The position numbers were made by a program, and so were the translations under genes. From contig DRSY01000091.1 in the NCBI GenBank assembly GCA_011372335.1, positions 1-7,530 on the forward strand: a stretch of 7,530 nt of DNA, given 5' to 3'. This document shows positions 1-5,808 of the stretch, piece by piece; position 1 is the stretch's first letter, and every line of letters begins with the position of its first letter. The notes under the pieces are model-generated. The model was not told where the DNA came from. It saw nothing but the letters and a program-made list of their open reading frames with translations, and did no database searches. The DNA comes from Candidatus Woesearchaeota archaeon (GTDB lineage: Archaea; Nanobdellota; Nanobdellia; Woesearchaeales; SM23-78).

Positions 1-100
1 CCACAGCCCCGATTATTTATTGTTGTGGTTTGCGCTTAAGAGAAAAATAAGTGGGTGTTGTTATATAAATCTATCTGTTTTTTTATTTCTTTTTATTTCT

Positions 101-1213
101 TTATTTTCTTTTTTTCTTTCCTCTGTTTCTTTTTTTCTTCTCTGCTAAATTTTTATTCTTGTTAAAGGCTTTTTTACGGGTCTTCCTAGTTTTGTTTTTC
201 TTAGCAGATTTTCTTTTGAGTTTAATAATGTACTCGGCTTCTTCATCCTTCTTTGTTCTGAGTGTGAGGGTTATAGCGATTAATAGGATGATTATGATTC
301 CTATGAGGAAGAACTCCGATGTTCTCTGAGAAGAGGTTCCTGCTTGTATCTTGACTGGTTCTTGCTTCTCAGGCTTAGTTGCTTCTTCTCTTCCTTCTCC
401 TTGCCCAAGGCTTTCCATGCTTGGCTTAGCACTGGTTTCTTCTTTTTCTTCTCCTTCTTCTACGACCATGTTGGTTTTTTCTTTTGCTGTGAAGAAAGCT
501 TTTCCATAATAAGCATCGTTGAGCACTAAGTAGAGGTCGGCTGAGCCGTCGTTGTTAAAATCAATCCTGGCTGAGTCTCCTTCTCTTATTTTTATTCTCT
601 TGTACCCTGGTGTGATAAGGAGCTCCACAGCTTGCATTCCTATCTTGTAATCCTGGATGATTCTTAGAATACTTATTTCATACGCATTACCTTCTTTTAT
701 TACTCTGATAACATCGTTGGGCACCACGTTGTTGATATCAAGTTCGAGTCCTTCTCTGAGTTCGAATTCGTAGAGGTATCCTAACCTGTTAGGGAACTTT
801 GTTTTCTTCAAGTCTGAATCCTTTACTTCGCTTCTTACTACTAAACGCCGGGTAGGCGAAGTCAGAACCGTGTTGTTCGTATCTATGCATTTAATCATCC
901 ACTCGTACTCGCCAGGCTTAAGGTCTGTTCTTATCCTGGTATCATAGGGGGATAATAAGGCATTGGTGGTCCTTGCCAGATTATTGTTTATGATTAAGGA
1001 GCATTCTTTCATCTCCAGCTCAGGAGGGTACTCGAATATGAAGTACGTGCTTGTCTGAGTGGTGATGGTATTATCCGCTGGGGATTTAAGAAGGATTCCT
1101 GTACCAGGGCTTATAACAAGGCCGGTGAGTGAAGCATTATTCGCAATTATGACGTATATTAGTGCGAGGGCGAATAACCCAAAGGTTATTTCTACATGGG
1201 TTGCTCTTCTCAT
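101..1213 (-). CDS. Membrane-anchored surface protein with Ig-like domain and polybasic C-terminal tail (paralogue B)
   Basis: I do not recognise a named family for this 370-residue protein; its architecture is clear. Residues 9-34 form a hydrophobic signal or anchor segment. Residues about 38-128 look like an Ig-like beta domain: a KSPA start, Cys71 in a CSLII strand and Cys109 in a W-x-IKC-x-D strand, which could pair as a disulfide. Residues about 140-245 form a second beta domain with an Asp-rich DFNNDGSAD loop (218-226), resembling a DxDxDG calcium site. An acidic Glu/Lys linker (about 250-298) leads to a transmembrane helix (301-318), then a tail of about 52 residues that is roughly half Lys/Arg. 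Predicted topology is outside N-terminal domains and a cytoplasmic tail. The start overlaps the upstream paralogue's stop by ATGA and has its own Shine-Dalgarno site, so the two are co-translated. Such domains are common in DPANN surface proteins (general knowledge). Function unknown; a structural or adhesive role is inference. Confidence 0.85.
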   Translation of the reverse strand: MRRATHVEITFGLFALALIYVIIANNASLTGLVISPGTGILLKSPADNTITTQTSTYFIFEYPPELEMKECSLIINNNLARTTNALLSPYDTRIRTDLKPGEYEWMIKCIDTNNTVLTSPTRRLVVRSEVKDSDLKKTKFPNRLGYLYEFELREGLELDINNVVPNDVIRVIKEGNAYEISILRIIQDYKIGMQAVELLITPGYKRIKIREGDSARIDFNNDGSADLYLVLNDAYYGKAFFTAKEKTNMVVEEGEEKEETSAKPSMESLGQGEGREEATKPEKQEPVKIQAGTSSQRTSEFFLIGIIIILLIAITLTLRTKKDEEAEYIIKLKRKSAKKNKTRKTRKKAFNKNKNLAEKKKRNRGKKKRK

Positions 1214-2427
1214 CTTCTTTTCACCCCTGTGCTTCGTATGCTTGTTATGATATCAAATTCTTCATTATTCCCCTTAGTGTCATCAGTATTAATCCTGTGA
1301 GTGCCTGTGTGTTTGGGGGAGCCCGGCGATGGTTTTCTTGTTTTTTTAGCTTCTTTAATTCTCTTCTCTCTCCTAGTTATTCTTTTCTTAACTAGTCTTT
1401 TAATTTCTTTTCTTTGAAGCTTCTTCTCTGATTTTTTCTTCGCAATGTTTTTTTTGTGTCTCAGAAGGATTAGGAGTGTGACTAGGATAATCAGAATAAT
1501 AATTATTTTTAGGAGTGCGAGCCATGGCTTGGGCTTGGTCTTGTTCTTTGAGGTTATGCTCTGTTCTGGTTCTGCTCTTCTAGGAGGTTCTTTTTCGGCT
1601 TGTTCTTTGATTTCTTCATTCCTGGGCATGGATTCTTGTGGTGCGGTAGTGTTTTCTGTTTCTGCATGGATAGGTTCTTGTTCTAATAGTTCTTCTTTAA
1701 GCATACTCGTAGGGTAAGGGGTTACGATAAAGTAAGCATTAACACTTCTCTCAACATTCTTAAGGGATAAATCAATATCAGTTATGTTATCATGGTCGAA
1801 GTCAAAGCTAAGAGTGGTTGGGACTAGCATTCTGTGAATCGTGCTTGAAGCTCTGTTTCTTATCTCTACAAAGCTTGTATTACCAGCACTGCCCATCCTT
1901 AGGAGGTCAAGGTGGTAGGTTTTTCCTTTAATCTTAATCTGTATGTCTTCTCCTCCTTTCATCCCAGGGAGTTCTACAGGACTCTGACCAGGCGTTATGG
2001 TGATTACATAGCTTCTCAGACCATTAGGATTATAAATAGTTTGGTAGCCTTCTTGTATTCCTCCTTCGATGTTCACAGTGAAGGTTCTTGTTTCAGAGAT
2101 GATTTCGTTAAGGCTTGTATCAACGCACTTAATATACCATGTGTGCTTGCCAGAGCCAAGCTCTAAGGTCATCTTATTATCATTCCTCCTAATAAGGGCG
2201 TTTCTGAAACCTTCGAGTTTATCATCTACTATTAAGGAGCAGTTAATCATAGAGGGGTAGTCGTCAAAGTCGTAGATAAAGTCCTGGGTGTAAGTTGTTA
2301 TTACAGCACCGTTAGCCGGTGATTTAAGGATTATGTTAATAGGCTCTGCATGTACTGTTAGTGCGAGGAGTAAGAAGAGAAGTGTTGTTATTATTCCTCT
2401 CCCTCCAATGCTTAGCGCCGTCCTCAT
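1210..2427 (-). CDS. Membrane-anchored surface protein with Ig-like domain and polybasic C-terminal tail (paralogue A)
   Basis: This is the first gene of the pair, 405 residues from the chosen start. Its order of parts matches its neighbour: signal peptide (about 1-27, hydrophobic core ending VHA), KSPANG motif, Ig-like domain with Cys63 (CSLIV) and Cys101 (WYIKC-x-D), a beta domain ending in DFDHDNITD (209-217, a degenerate DxDxDG-like loop), a Glu/Pro-rich linker, a transmembrane helix (about 302-322), and a long Lys/Arg-rich cytoplasmic tail. Unlike its neighbour, the tail continues past the basic run into a polar Ser/Pro/Thr/Asn segment. An in-frame ATG at 2481 would add 18 residues. I prefer 2427 because GAGGT lies 7 bases upstream and the signal peptide then begins at once (MRTAL, like the neighbour's MRRAT). 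The extra residues would largely translate the leader, including the SD. Tandem duplication explains the pair. Function is unknown; surface attachment or envelope structure is a guess. Confidence 0.82.
   Translation of the reverse strand: MRTALSIGGRGIITTLLFLLLALTVHAEPINIILKSPANGAVITTYTQDFIYDFDDYPSMINCSLIVDDKLEGFRNALIRRNDNKMTLELGSGKHTWYIKCVDTSLNEIISETRTFTVNIEGGIQEGYQTIYNPNGLRSYVITITPGQSPVELPGMKGGEDIQIKIKGKTYHLDLLRMGSAGNTSFVEIRNRASSTIHRMLVPTTLSFDFDHDNITDIDLSLKNVERSVNAYFIVTPYPTSMLKEELLEQEPIHAETENTTAPQESMPRNEEIKEQAEKEPPRRAEPEQSITSKNKTKPKPWLALLKIIIILIILVTLLILLRHKKNIAKKKSEKKLQRKEIKRLVKKRITRREKRIKEAKKTRKPSPGSPKHTGTHRINTDDTKGNNEEFDIITSIRSTGVKRR
1221..1227 (-). promoter_or_regulatory. Shine-Dalgarno site for paralogue B
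   Basis: On the minus strand GGGGTGA lies 7 bases before the ATG at 1213 and matches the archaeal anti-SD core (GGTGA). It lies inside the 3' end of the upstream gene and supports the ATGA-overlap start at 1213. Confidence 0.7.
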
Positions 2428-2434
2428 AAAAAAA

Positions 2435-2439
2435 ACCTC
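2435..2439 (-). promoter_or_regulatory. Shine-Dalgarno site deciding the start of paralogue A
   Basis: Minus-strand GAGGT followed by 7 bases (all T) and ATG at 2427. It favours this start over the in-frame ATG at 2481, which has no SD. Confidence 0.65.
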
Positions 2440-2500
2440 GGGTGGTTTGGATTGGTCTAGGCGTACTATTTTTGTACTCATTTCTTTAATTGAAATAGAT

Positions 2501-2510
2501 GTATATAAAT
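2501..2510 (-). promoter_or_regulatory. TATA box of the surface-protein operon
   Basis: Minus-strand ATTTATATAC. An archaeal start of transcription about 25-28 bases downstream would fall near 2478-2481, giving a leader of about 50 bases before the SD-led ATG at 2427, or nearly coinciding with the alternative ATG at 2481. Confidence 0.6.
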
Positions 2511-2535
2511 GTTTTGTTAGCCACGGGTGTTGTTG

Positions 2536-2543
2536 AAAAAAAA
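2536..2543 (-). terminator. Oligo-T terminator after rad50
   Basis: On the minus strand a run of eight T lies about 35 bases past the rad50 stop and before the promoter of the next operon. Archaeal RNA polymerase terminates at such runs without needing a hairpin. It suggests rad50 and the surface-protein pair are separate transcripts. Confidence 0.5.
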
Positions 2544-2577
2544 TTTTTGGGTGTGGAGAAAGAGGAAGGTGGTGTTG

Positions 2578-4647
2578 TTATGTTTGGTATGCTTTGCTCT
2601 CATGCCCCTGCTTCCTAACCCGTATTATGCTATCAACAAAACTCTCCATTTTAGCCTCATGACTAACAATTATTGCTTGCTCAACATTCAACTGGTTAAG
2701 CACCTCTCTAACCCTATCAAGCTGCTCCGAGGAAAACCCGTCGGTGGGTTCATCAAGAATAATCAGATCCCGTGTCCTAATAGTGCTCAGAAAATCATTA
2801 ATAACCTTGTTAAGAGCCAGCCTATAAGCAAGCGCCACACTGGTCTTCTCCCCGCCTGACAGGTTCTCAAGCCAAGTCTCATATCCGTTCTGCTCAATAA
2901 CCGGGGAGAAGTACTCATCAAGTCGCACGCTAAGAGTCTCGTCTTCAAGCAAAGTATTAAACCATTCCTGGAAAAAAGCATTGAACTCATTATAAATCCT
3001 TGCAAGGATGTGCTTCTCAATAACATCGATAAGGTTAATGAAATGAGTCTGCATCCAATTCCTCACCTCGCTGAGCCGTAACAGTTTCTTCTCATCCTGC
3101 TTCAGCTTATCAAGTTCTTGCTTCAGCTTATCAATTATCTGAGTAAGCGTGGCCAGCCTTGTCTTCTTCTCAACCACTAGTTTCTCAAGCCTCTCCTTCT
3201 CCTCTCTTCTCTCCTCCAAGACCTCCTTCGCCTTCTTGAACTCCTTCCTCTTATCCTCGCCTTTCTCCAGCTCATGCTTTAACTCCTCTACCGCTTGTTT
3301 ACTCCTTGTTATCTTATCCTCTAACTCAGAGATGTTGGTTTCAAGAATCTTCTTATGCTCCTTCTTCTCCTCAAGAGCTTCAAGTTTAACCTTCTTTGCC
3401 TCAAGCTCCTTCTCCCCTTGAATATAATTATCAATTTCCTCCTCAACACGCCTCCTACGCTCACAAAGCCTCTTCTCCCATTCATCAAGCCTTGCAAGAT
3501 TAACCTCGCACTTCTTAATAATCACTTGTTGCTTGGTATTAACCTCTCGTGCATGCTCAACACTAATCTTCTGTAAACAAGTAGGGCAAACATCCATATC
3601 AGCAATCTTCTTAATGATAAGCTCAGAAGCCTCCTTCCTAGTCTTAAACTCGGCCTTCCTAGAGTTAATCTCTGATAACTTCTCATCAATCCTCCTCAAC
3701 TCCTGTTTCTTAGCTTTGAGGAGCTGCTTAACCTCATCCGCCTTAGTAATATCGAATCCTTCCAAGCCCTTCACTAATTCACCAAGCACAGAATTAACTT
3801 TTTCTAACTCAACCTTCCTCTCCTCTAATCGTCTCATAAATGATTCTAGCTCAGCCTTCTTAACCTCAAAGTCTTTCTCCACGCCCCTAAGCTTCTCTAG
3901 CTCTTTCTCTAAGAGCTCAAACCTCTTTTTCACCTCGCTGAACTCTTCTCTGAGTCGTAAGAGGCTGTCTTCTTTCTCCTCCACTTCTTTTCTTAACATA
4001 CCAGCCTGCTGGGAGTACTCCTCTAACTCCTTTGTCTTATCAGGGAGCACCTCAAGCTTACCTTCTAACACACTAATCTTGTTCTTAAGCTCCCTTACAT
4101 AATTAAGAGCGTTCTCCTTTACACGCTTATACTTATCAATATTAAACAGCTTCCTAAGAATATCAAGTCTCTCCTCCTTCTTCTCGTAAAGAATCCTCTT
4201 CATTTCTTCTTGCGGAGTAAACACAGTATACCTGAAAATCAATGATTTTGACTTGGTAAGCAACGACTCAGGGTAGCCGATCAGCTCAAGAACCCTTGCT
4301 TTTAACTCTTGAGGCGTGCCTTCAAAAACCGTGTTATTCACTATCAGCACACCGGGCTCCTGAATAATACCGTTCGAAGTTCTTCTTAAGGAACGTTTAA
4401 TAACAAGCTCGTCCTCACCAAGAGAGAATCTTAACTCAACAAACCCGTGACTAGCACCGTGCCTAAGCAAAGCACTTCCAGAGAGCACTCCTTTCATAAC
4501 CCCGAATATTGCGAACTCAAGAGCTAACAGTATAGAAGTCTTACCGCTACCAATATCACCTGAGAGTAGCACAGACCCCTTAGGGAAATTAATAGTCTCA
4601 TCAACATACGACCTGATATTCCTGAGCCGAATAGAACGGATAATCAT
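2578..4647 (-). CDS. rad50: Rad50/SbcC-like DNA double-strand break repair ATPase
   Basis: This SMC-family ATPase normally pairs with the Mre11 nuclease to tether and process DNA ends. In the 689-residue product I see: N-terminal ABC half (1 to about 160) starting MIIRSIRLRNIRSY, Walker A GDIGSGKT (30-37), and a Q-loop region near TPQEEM (145-149). A first coiled coil (about 170-350), zinc hook CPTC (354-357) and second coiled coil (about 360-525) follow. The C-terminal ABC half has signature LSGGE (596-600), Walker B LIILDEP (628-634) and H-loop SHE with His663. All catalytic motifs are intact. It is shorter than typical archaeal Rad50 (about 850-900), the loss being in the coils. The ATG has no SD and lies about 28 bases from a TATA box, so the mRNA is probably leaderless. 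No mre11 is adjacent; an SbcD-related phosphoesterase lies divergently beyond the tRNA gene. An SbcC or other SMC-like naming is possible, but the zinc hook supports Rad50/SbcC. Confidence 0.93.
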   Translation of the reverse strand: MIIRSIRLRNIRSYVDETINFPKGSVLLSGDIGSGKTSILLALEFAIFGVMKGVLSGSALLRHGASHGFVELRFSLGEDELVIKRSLRRTSNGIIQEPGVLIVNNTVFEGTPQELKARVLELIGYPESLLTKSKSLIFRYTVFTPQEEMKRILYEKKEERLDILRKLFNIDKYKRVKENALNYVRELKNKISVLEGKLEVLPDKTKELEEYSQQAGMLRKEVEEKEDSLLRLREEFSEVKKRFELLEKELEKLRGVEKDFEVKKAELESFMRRLEERKVELEKVNSVLGELVKGLEGFDITKADEVKQLLKAKKQELRRIDEKLSEINSRKAEFKTRKEASELIIKKIADMDVCPTCLQKISVEHAREVNTKQQVIIKKCEVNLARLDEWEKRLCERRRRVEEEIDNYIQGEKELEAKKVKLEALEEKKEHKKILETNISELEDKITRSKQAVEELKHELEKGEDKRKEFKKAKEVLEERREEKERLEKLVVEKKTRLATLTQIIDKLKQELDKLKQDEKKLLRLSEVRNWMQTHFINLIDVIEKHILARIYNEFNAFFQEWFNTLLEDETLSVRLDEYFSPVIEQNGYETWLENLSGGEKTSVALAYRLALNKVINDFLSTIRTRDLIILDEPTDGFSSEQLDRVREVLNQLNVEQAIIVSHEAKMESFVDSIIRVRKQGHESKAYQT
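3098..3134. repeat. Direct repeat of one coiled-coil heptad within rad50
   Basis: A 16-base unit (TGCTTCAGCTTATCAA) occurs at 3098-3113 and again at 3119-3134, with a period of 21 bases, exactly seven codons. It encodes two successive DKLKQ heptads (residues about 506-517) in the second coiled coil, and looks like a recent in-frame heptad duplication. Confidence 0.7.
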
Positions 4648-4670
4648 AGGGGAATAGAAAAAAAAGAGTT

Positions 4671-4680
4671 TTATATATAA
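4671..4680 (-). promoter_or_regulatory. TATA box of rad50
   Basis: TTATATATAA, self-complementary, centred about 28 bases upstream of the rad50 ATG (4647). With the usual archaeal spacing, transcription would start at or within a base or two of the ATG, so the transcript is probably leaderless. No SD is present between the two. Confidence 0.65.
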
Positions 4681-4735
4681 TTTATTGTTTTGTTCTTTTA
4701 TTATGAAGATAAGGTATTCAGTTATAAAAAAAAGA

Positions 4736-4743
4736 TTTATAAA
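4736..4743 (+). promoter_or_regulatory. TATA box of tRNA-Gln
   Basis: TTTATAAA preceded by a purine-rich stretch (A-run plus AGA) that could serve as the BRE. Its centre is about 30 bases upstream of the mature tRNA 5' end, so the leader would be only a few bases. Confidence 0.65.
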
Positions 4744-4749
4744 GTGTTA

Positions 4750-4768
4750 ATGATTAATTATTAATCAT
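4750..4768. repeat. 19-bp perfect palindrome at the tRNA transcription start
   Basis: Arms ATGATTAAT (4750-4758) and ATTAATCAT (4760-4768) are exact inverse complements around a single T. It fills the space between the tRNA TATA box and the first base of the tRNA. It could be a protein-binding site over the initiation region or a chance product of AT-rich DNA. Confidence 0.6.
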
Positions 4769-4807
4769 AAGCCCCGTGGTGTAGCGGCCAATCATTTCGG
4801 ATTTTGG

Positions 4808-4844
4808 AGGCAGGAAGAACTTTTTTTTATCTCCAGCCGGAAAT
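4808..4844 (+). other. tRNA intron 1 (canonical position 37/38)
   Basis: This 37-base intron has a well-formed BHB motif. The anticodon stem is followed by a 4-pair helix TTTT (4802-4805) with GGAA (4839-4842), two A-U and two G-U pairs. The 3-base bulges are GG^A (4806-4808) and AT^G (4843-4845), and the intron helix is GGC (4809-4811) with GCC (4836-4838). Cuts after the second bulge base give the borders. The EndA-type splicing endonuclease is the expected enzyme. The intron contains a run of eight T (4821-4828). Confidence 0.85.
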
Positions 4845-4865
4845 GTCCGAAGACCTCGGTTCGAA

Positions 4866-4903
4866 ATGCTGAAGAAGCAGAGTACGCGGTCTTCAAGCGG
4901 AAG
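4866..4903 (+). other. tRNA intron 2 (non-canonical position 59/60, T loop)
   Basis: A 38-base intron interrupts the T loop. The T stem is followed by a 4-pair helix TTCG (4860-4863) with CGGA (4898-4901), and the 3' bulge is AG^T (4902-4904). The 5' side AA^A (4864-4866) is followed by T and G before an intron helix CTGAAG (4869-4874) with CTTCAAG (4891-4897, one bulged A). The motif is therefore relaxed rather than a strict BHB. The border could shift by one base, but the one given restores a standard TTCGAAT loop. Confidence 0.8.
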
Positions 4904-4917
4904 TCCGAGCGGGGCTA

Positions 4918-4927
4918 TTCTTTTTTT
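4918..4927 (+). terminator. T-rich terminator after tRNA-Gln
   Basis: TTC followed by seven T directly after the discriminator base, a typical archaeal oligo-T terminator. No gene is seen between here and 5091. That stretch holds a weak hairpin (AAGAG 4974-4978 with CTCTT 5004-5008, inner GAAC/GTTC) and the next promoter. Confidence 0.6.
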
Positions 4928-5060
4928 CCTCACTTACATTAGTTGTTCTTTGCTCTGGACTTTGTTAAGGATTAAGAGGAACCAGTTTGAGTTCTGCTTT
5001 AACCTCTTGTTTATTGAGTAGTGATTTTATGATGGTGTCTTCTCATTTTAAACCTTTAGA

Positions 5061-5068
5061 TTTTTAAA
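5061..5068 (+). promoter_or_regulatory. TATA-like box of the phosphoesterase operon
   Basis: TTTTTAAA centred about 27 bases before the ATG at 5092, with no SD in between, so a leaderless mRNA is likely. A second copy of TTTTAAACC lies 16 bases further upstream (5046-5054). Confidence 0.55.
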
Positions 5069-5091
5069 CCCCTGCTTATTCCTTTAGTATT

Positions 5092-5808
5092 ATGAACATC
5101 CTCCCTGGTATCCGGATTCTTGGTCTTACTCTTTACTTTGAGAAGCAAGGCGTTCTTGTTATTGCTGATACGCATATTGGTTACGAGGAGGCTCTTAACA
5201 AGCAAGGAGTTCTTATTCCTAGGCTGCAGTTCCAGGAGGTTATGAGCAACTTGGAGCGAGTTTTCAAGAAAGTAAAACCCAAGCTTATTGTTATGCTCGG
5301 CGATATCAAGCATGAGTTTGGTACAATCTCCAAGCAGGAGTGGCGTGATACCTTAGGATTACTTGATTACTTGGTGGGAAAAGCAAGTGTTGTTCTTGTT
5401 AAAGGCAACCATGATAATATTCTTGGTCCTATTGCTCGGAGAAAAGATTTAGAAGTAAAGGATTACTTTGTTGTTGATGATACCCTGTTCTGTCATGGTC
5501 ATAAAGTATTTGATGATGAGATAAAGGGTTTTAAGAGGATTAAGACGATTATTATTGGGCATGAGCACCCTGCGATTAGCATCAGGGATGGTGTGCGGGT
5601 TGAGAAGTATAAATGCTTCTTATTAGGTAAGTATAAGGATAAGAACTTGGTTGTTATGCCTAGCTTTAACTTCGTGGTGGAAGGCACTGATGTGCTTCAG
5701 GAGAGGTTGCTAAGCCCTTTTATAACAAGTGTCTCGGACTTTGAAGTATTTGTTATCGGGGATAAAGCTTATAAGTTCGGGAGGCTTTCTCTTCTTAGCA
5801 GAGAATGA
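5092..5808 (+). CDS. Archaeal SbcD/Mre11-related metallophosphoesterase (COG1407 / PdeM-like)
   Basis: This 238-residue calcineurin-like phosphoesterase carries all five metal-binding motifs in order: ADTH (Asp26, His28), GDIKH (Gly70-His74), GNHD (105-108), HGH (His135, His137) and GHEH (156-159). These place a two-metal site in a single catalytic domain. The length, the GDIKH form and the N-terminal beta-strand pair before ADTHIG fit the archaeal SbcD-related family (COG1407). Bacterial relatives of that family include the ligase-associated PdeM, often next to Lhr helicase. It lacks the capping domain and Rad50-binding helices of true Mre11, so it should not be named mre11. The substrate is unknown, probably nucleic acid. 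The start is the only ATG near the TATA box and gives the expected N-terminus. The stop overlaps the next gene's start (ATGA), so the two are co-translated. It is divergent from rad50, across the tRNA gene. Confidence 0.9.
   Translation: MNILPGIRILGLTLYFEKQGVLVIADTHIGYEEALNKQGVLIPRLQFQEVMSNLERVFKKVKPKLIVMLGDIKHEFGTISKQEWRDTLGLLDYLVGKASVVLVKGNHDNILGPIARRKDLEVKDYFVVDDTLFCHGHKVFDDEIKGFKRIKTIIIGHEHPAISIRDGVRVEKYKCFLLGKYKDKNLVVMPSFNFVVEGTDVLQERLLSPFITSVSDFEVFVIGDKAYKFGRLSLLSRE

Larger units (their letters stand above)
4770..4917 (+). tRNA. tRNA-Gln(UUG) with two introns
   Basis: Removing two introns leaves 73 bases that fold as a standard cloverleaf. The acceptor is AGCCCCG (4770-4776) with CGGGGCT (4910-4916), 7 perfect pairs, and discriminator A73 at 4917. 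The D arm is 4779-4795, with a weak fourth pair (U13-U22). The anticodon stem is TCGGA (4797-4801) with TCCGA (4846-4850), anticodon TTG at 4804-4806 after U33. The variable loop has 4 bases. The T stem is CTCGG (4855-4859) with CCGAG (4905-4909), and the spliced T loop reads TTCGAAT. Exons are 4770-4807, 4845-4865 and 4904-4917. CCA is not encoded and must be added by the CCA enzyme. Anticodon UUG and the overall resemblance to known tRNA-Gln give the identity. It reads CAA directly and, by wobble, CAG. A TATA box lies upstream and a T-run follows. The 59/60 intron is rare in archaea generally. Confidence 0.92.

Noticed and set aside
1..60. Possible hairpin CCACA/TGTGG and a TATA-like ATTTATATAAC on the minus strand near the left edge
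   Set aside because: The stem is 5 pairs with an 18-base loop, and no ORF or RNA gene follows within the window.
101..240. Extremely T-rich plus-strand tract looking like low-complexity or a terminator
   Set aside because: It is explained by the Lys/Arg-coding tail on the minus strand.
2427..2481. Upstream ATG adding 18 residues to surface paralogue A
   Set aside because: No SD, it would put a charged segment before the signal peptide and translate the SD region; the TATA spacing makes a leaderless start there only marginally possible.
2565..2618. Plus-strand GGTGGTGTTGTT-ATG resembling the metK start context
   Set aside because: The frame stops after 12 codons and lies across the 3' end of rad50; only a look-alike.
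4703..4750. 15-codon plus-strand ORF (MKIRYSVIKKRFIKC) about 27 bases after the symmetric TTATATATAA box
   Set aside because: The spacing would suit a leaderless mini-gene, but it overlaps the tRNA TATA box, is very short and is built from AT-rich codons; chance is more likely.
4974..5008. Hairpin AAGAG/CTCTT with inner GAAC/GTTC between the tRNA and phosphoesterase genes
   Set aside because: Stems are short with a large asymmetric internal loop and no promoter or terminator of its own; not enough to call an ncRNA.
5056..5313. 85-residue minus-strand ORF opposite the phosphoesterase start
   Set aside because: It is antisense to a well-conserved gene, with no SD and no recognisable domain.
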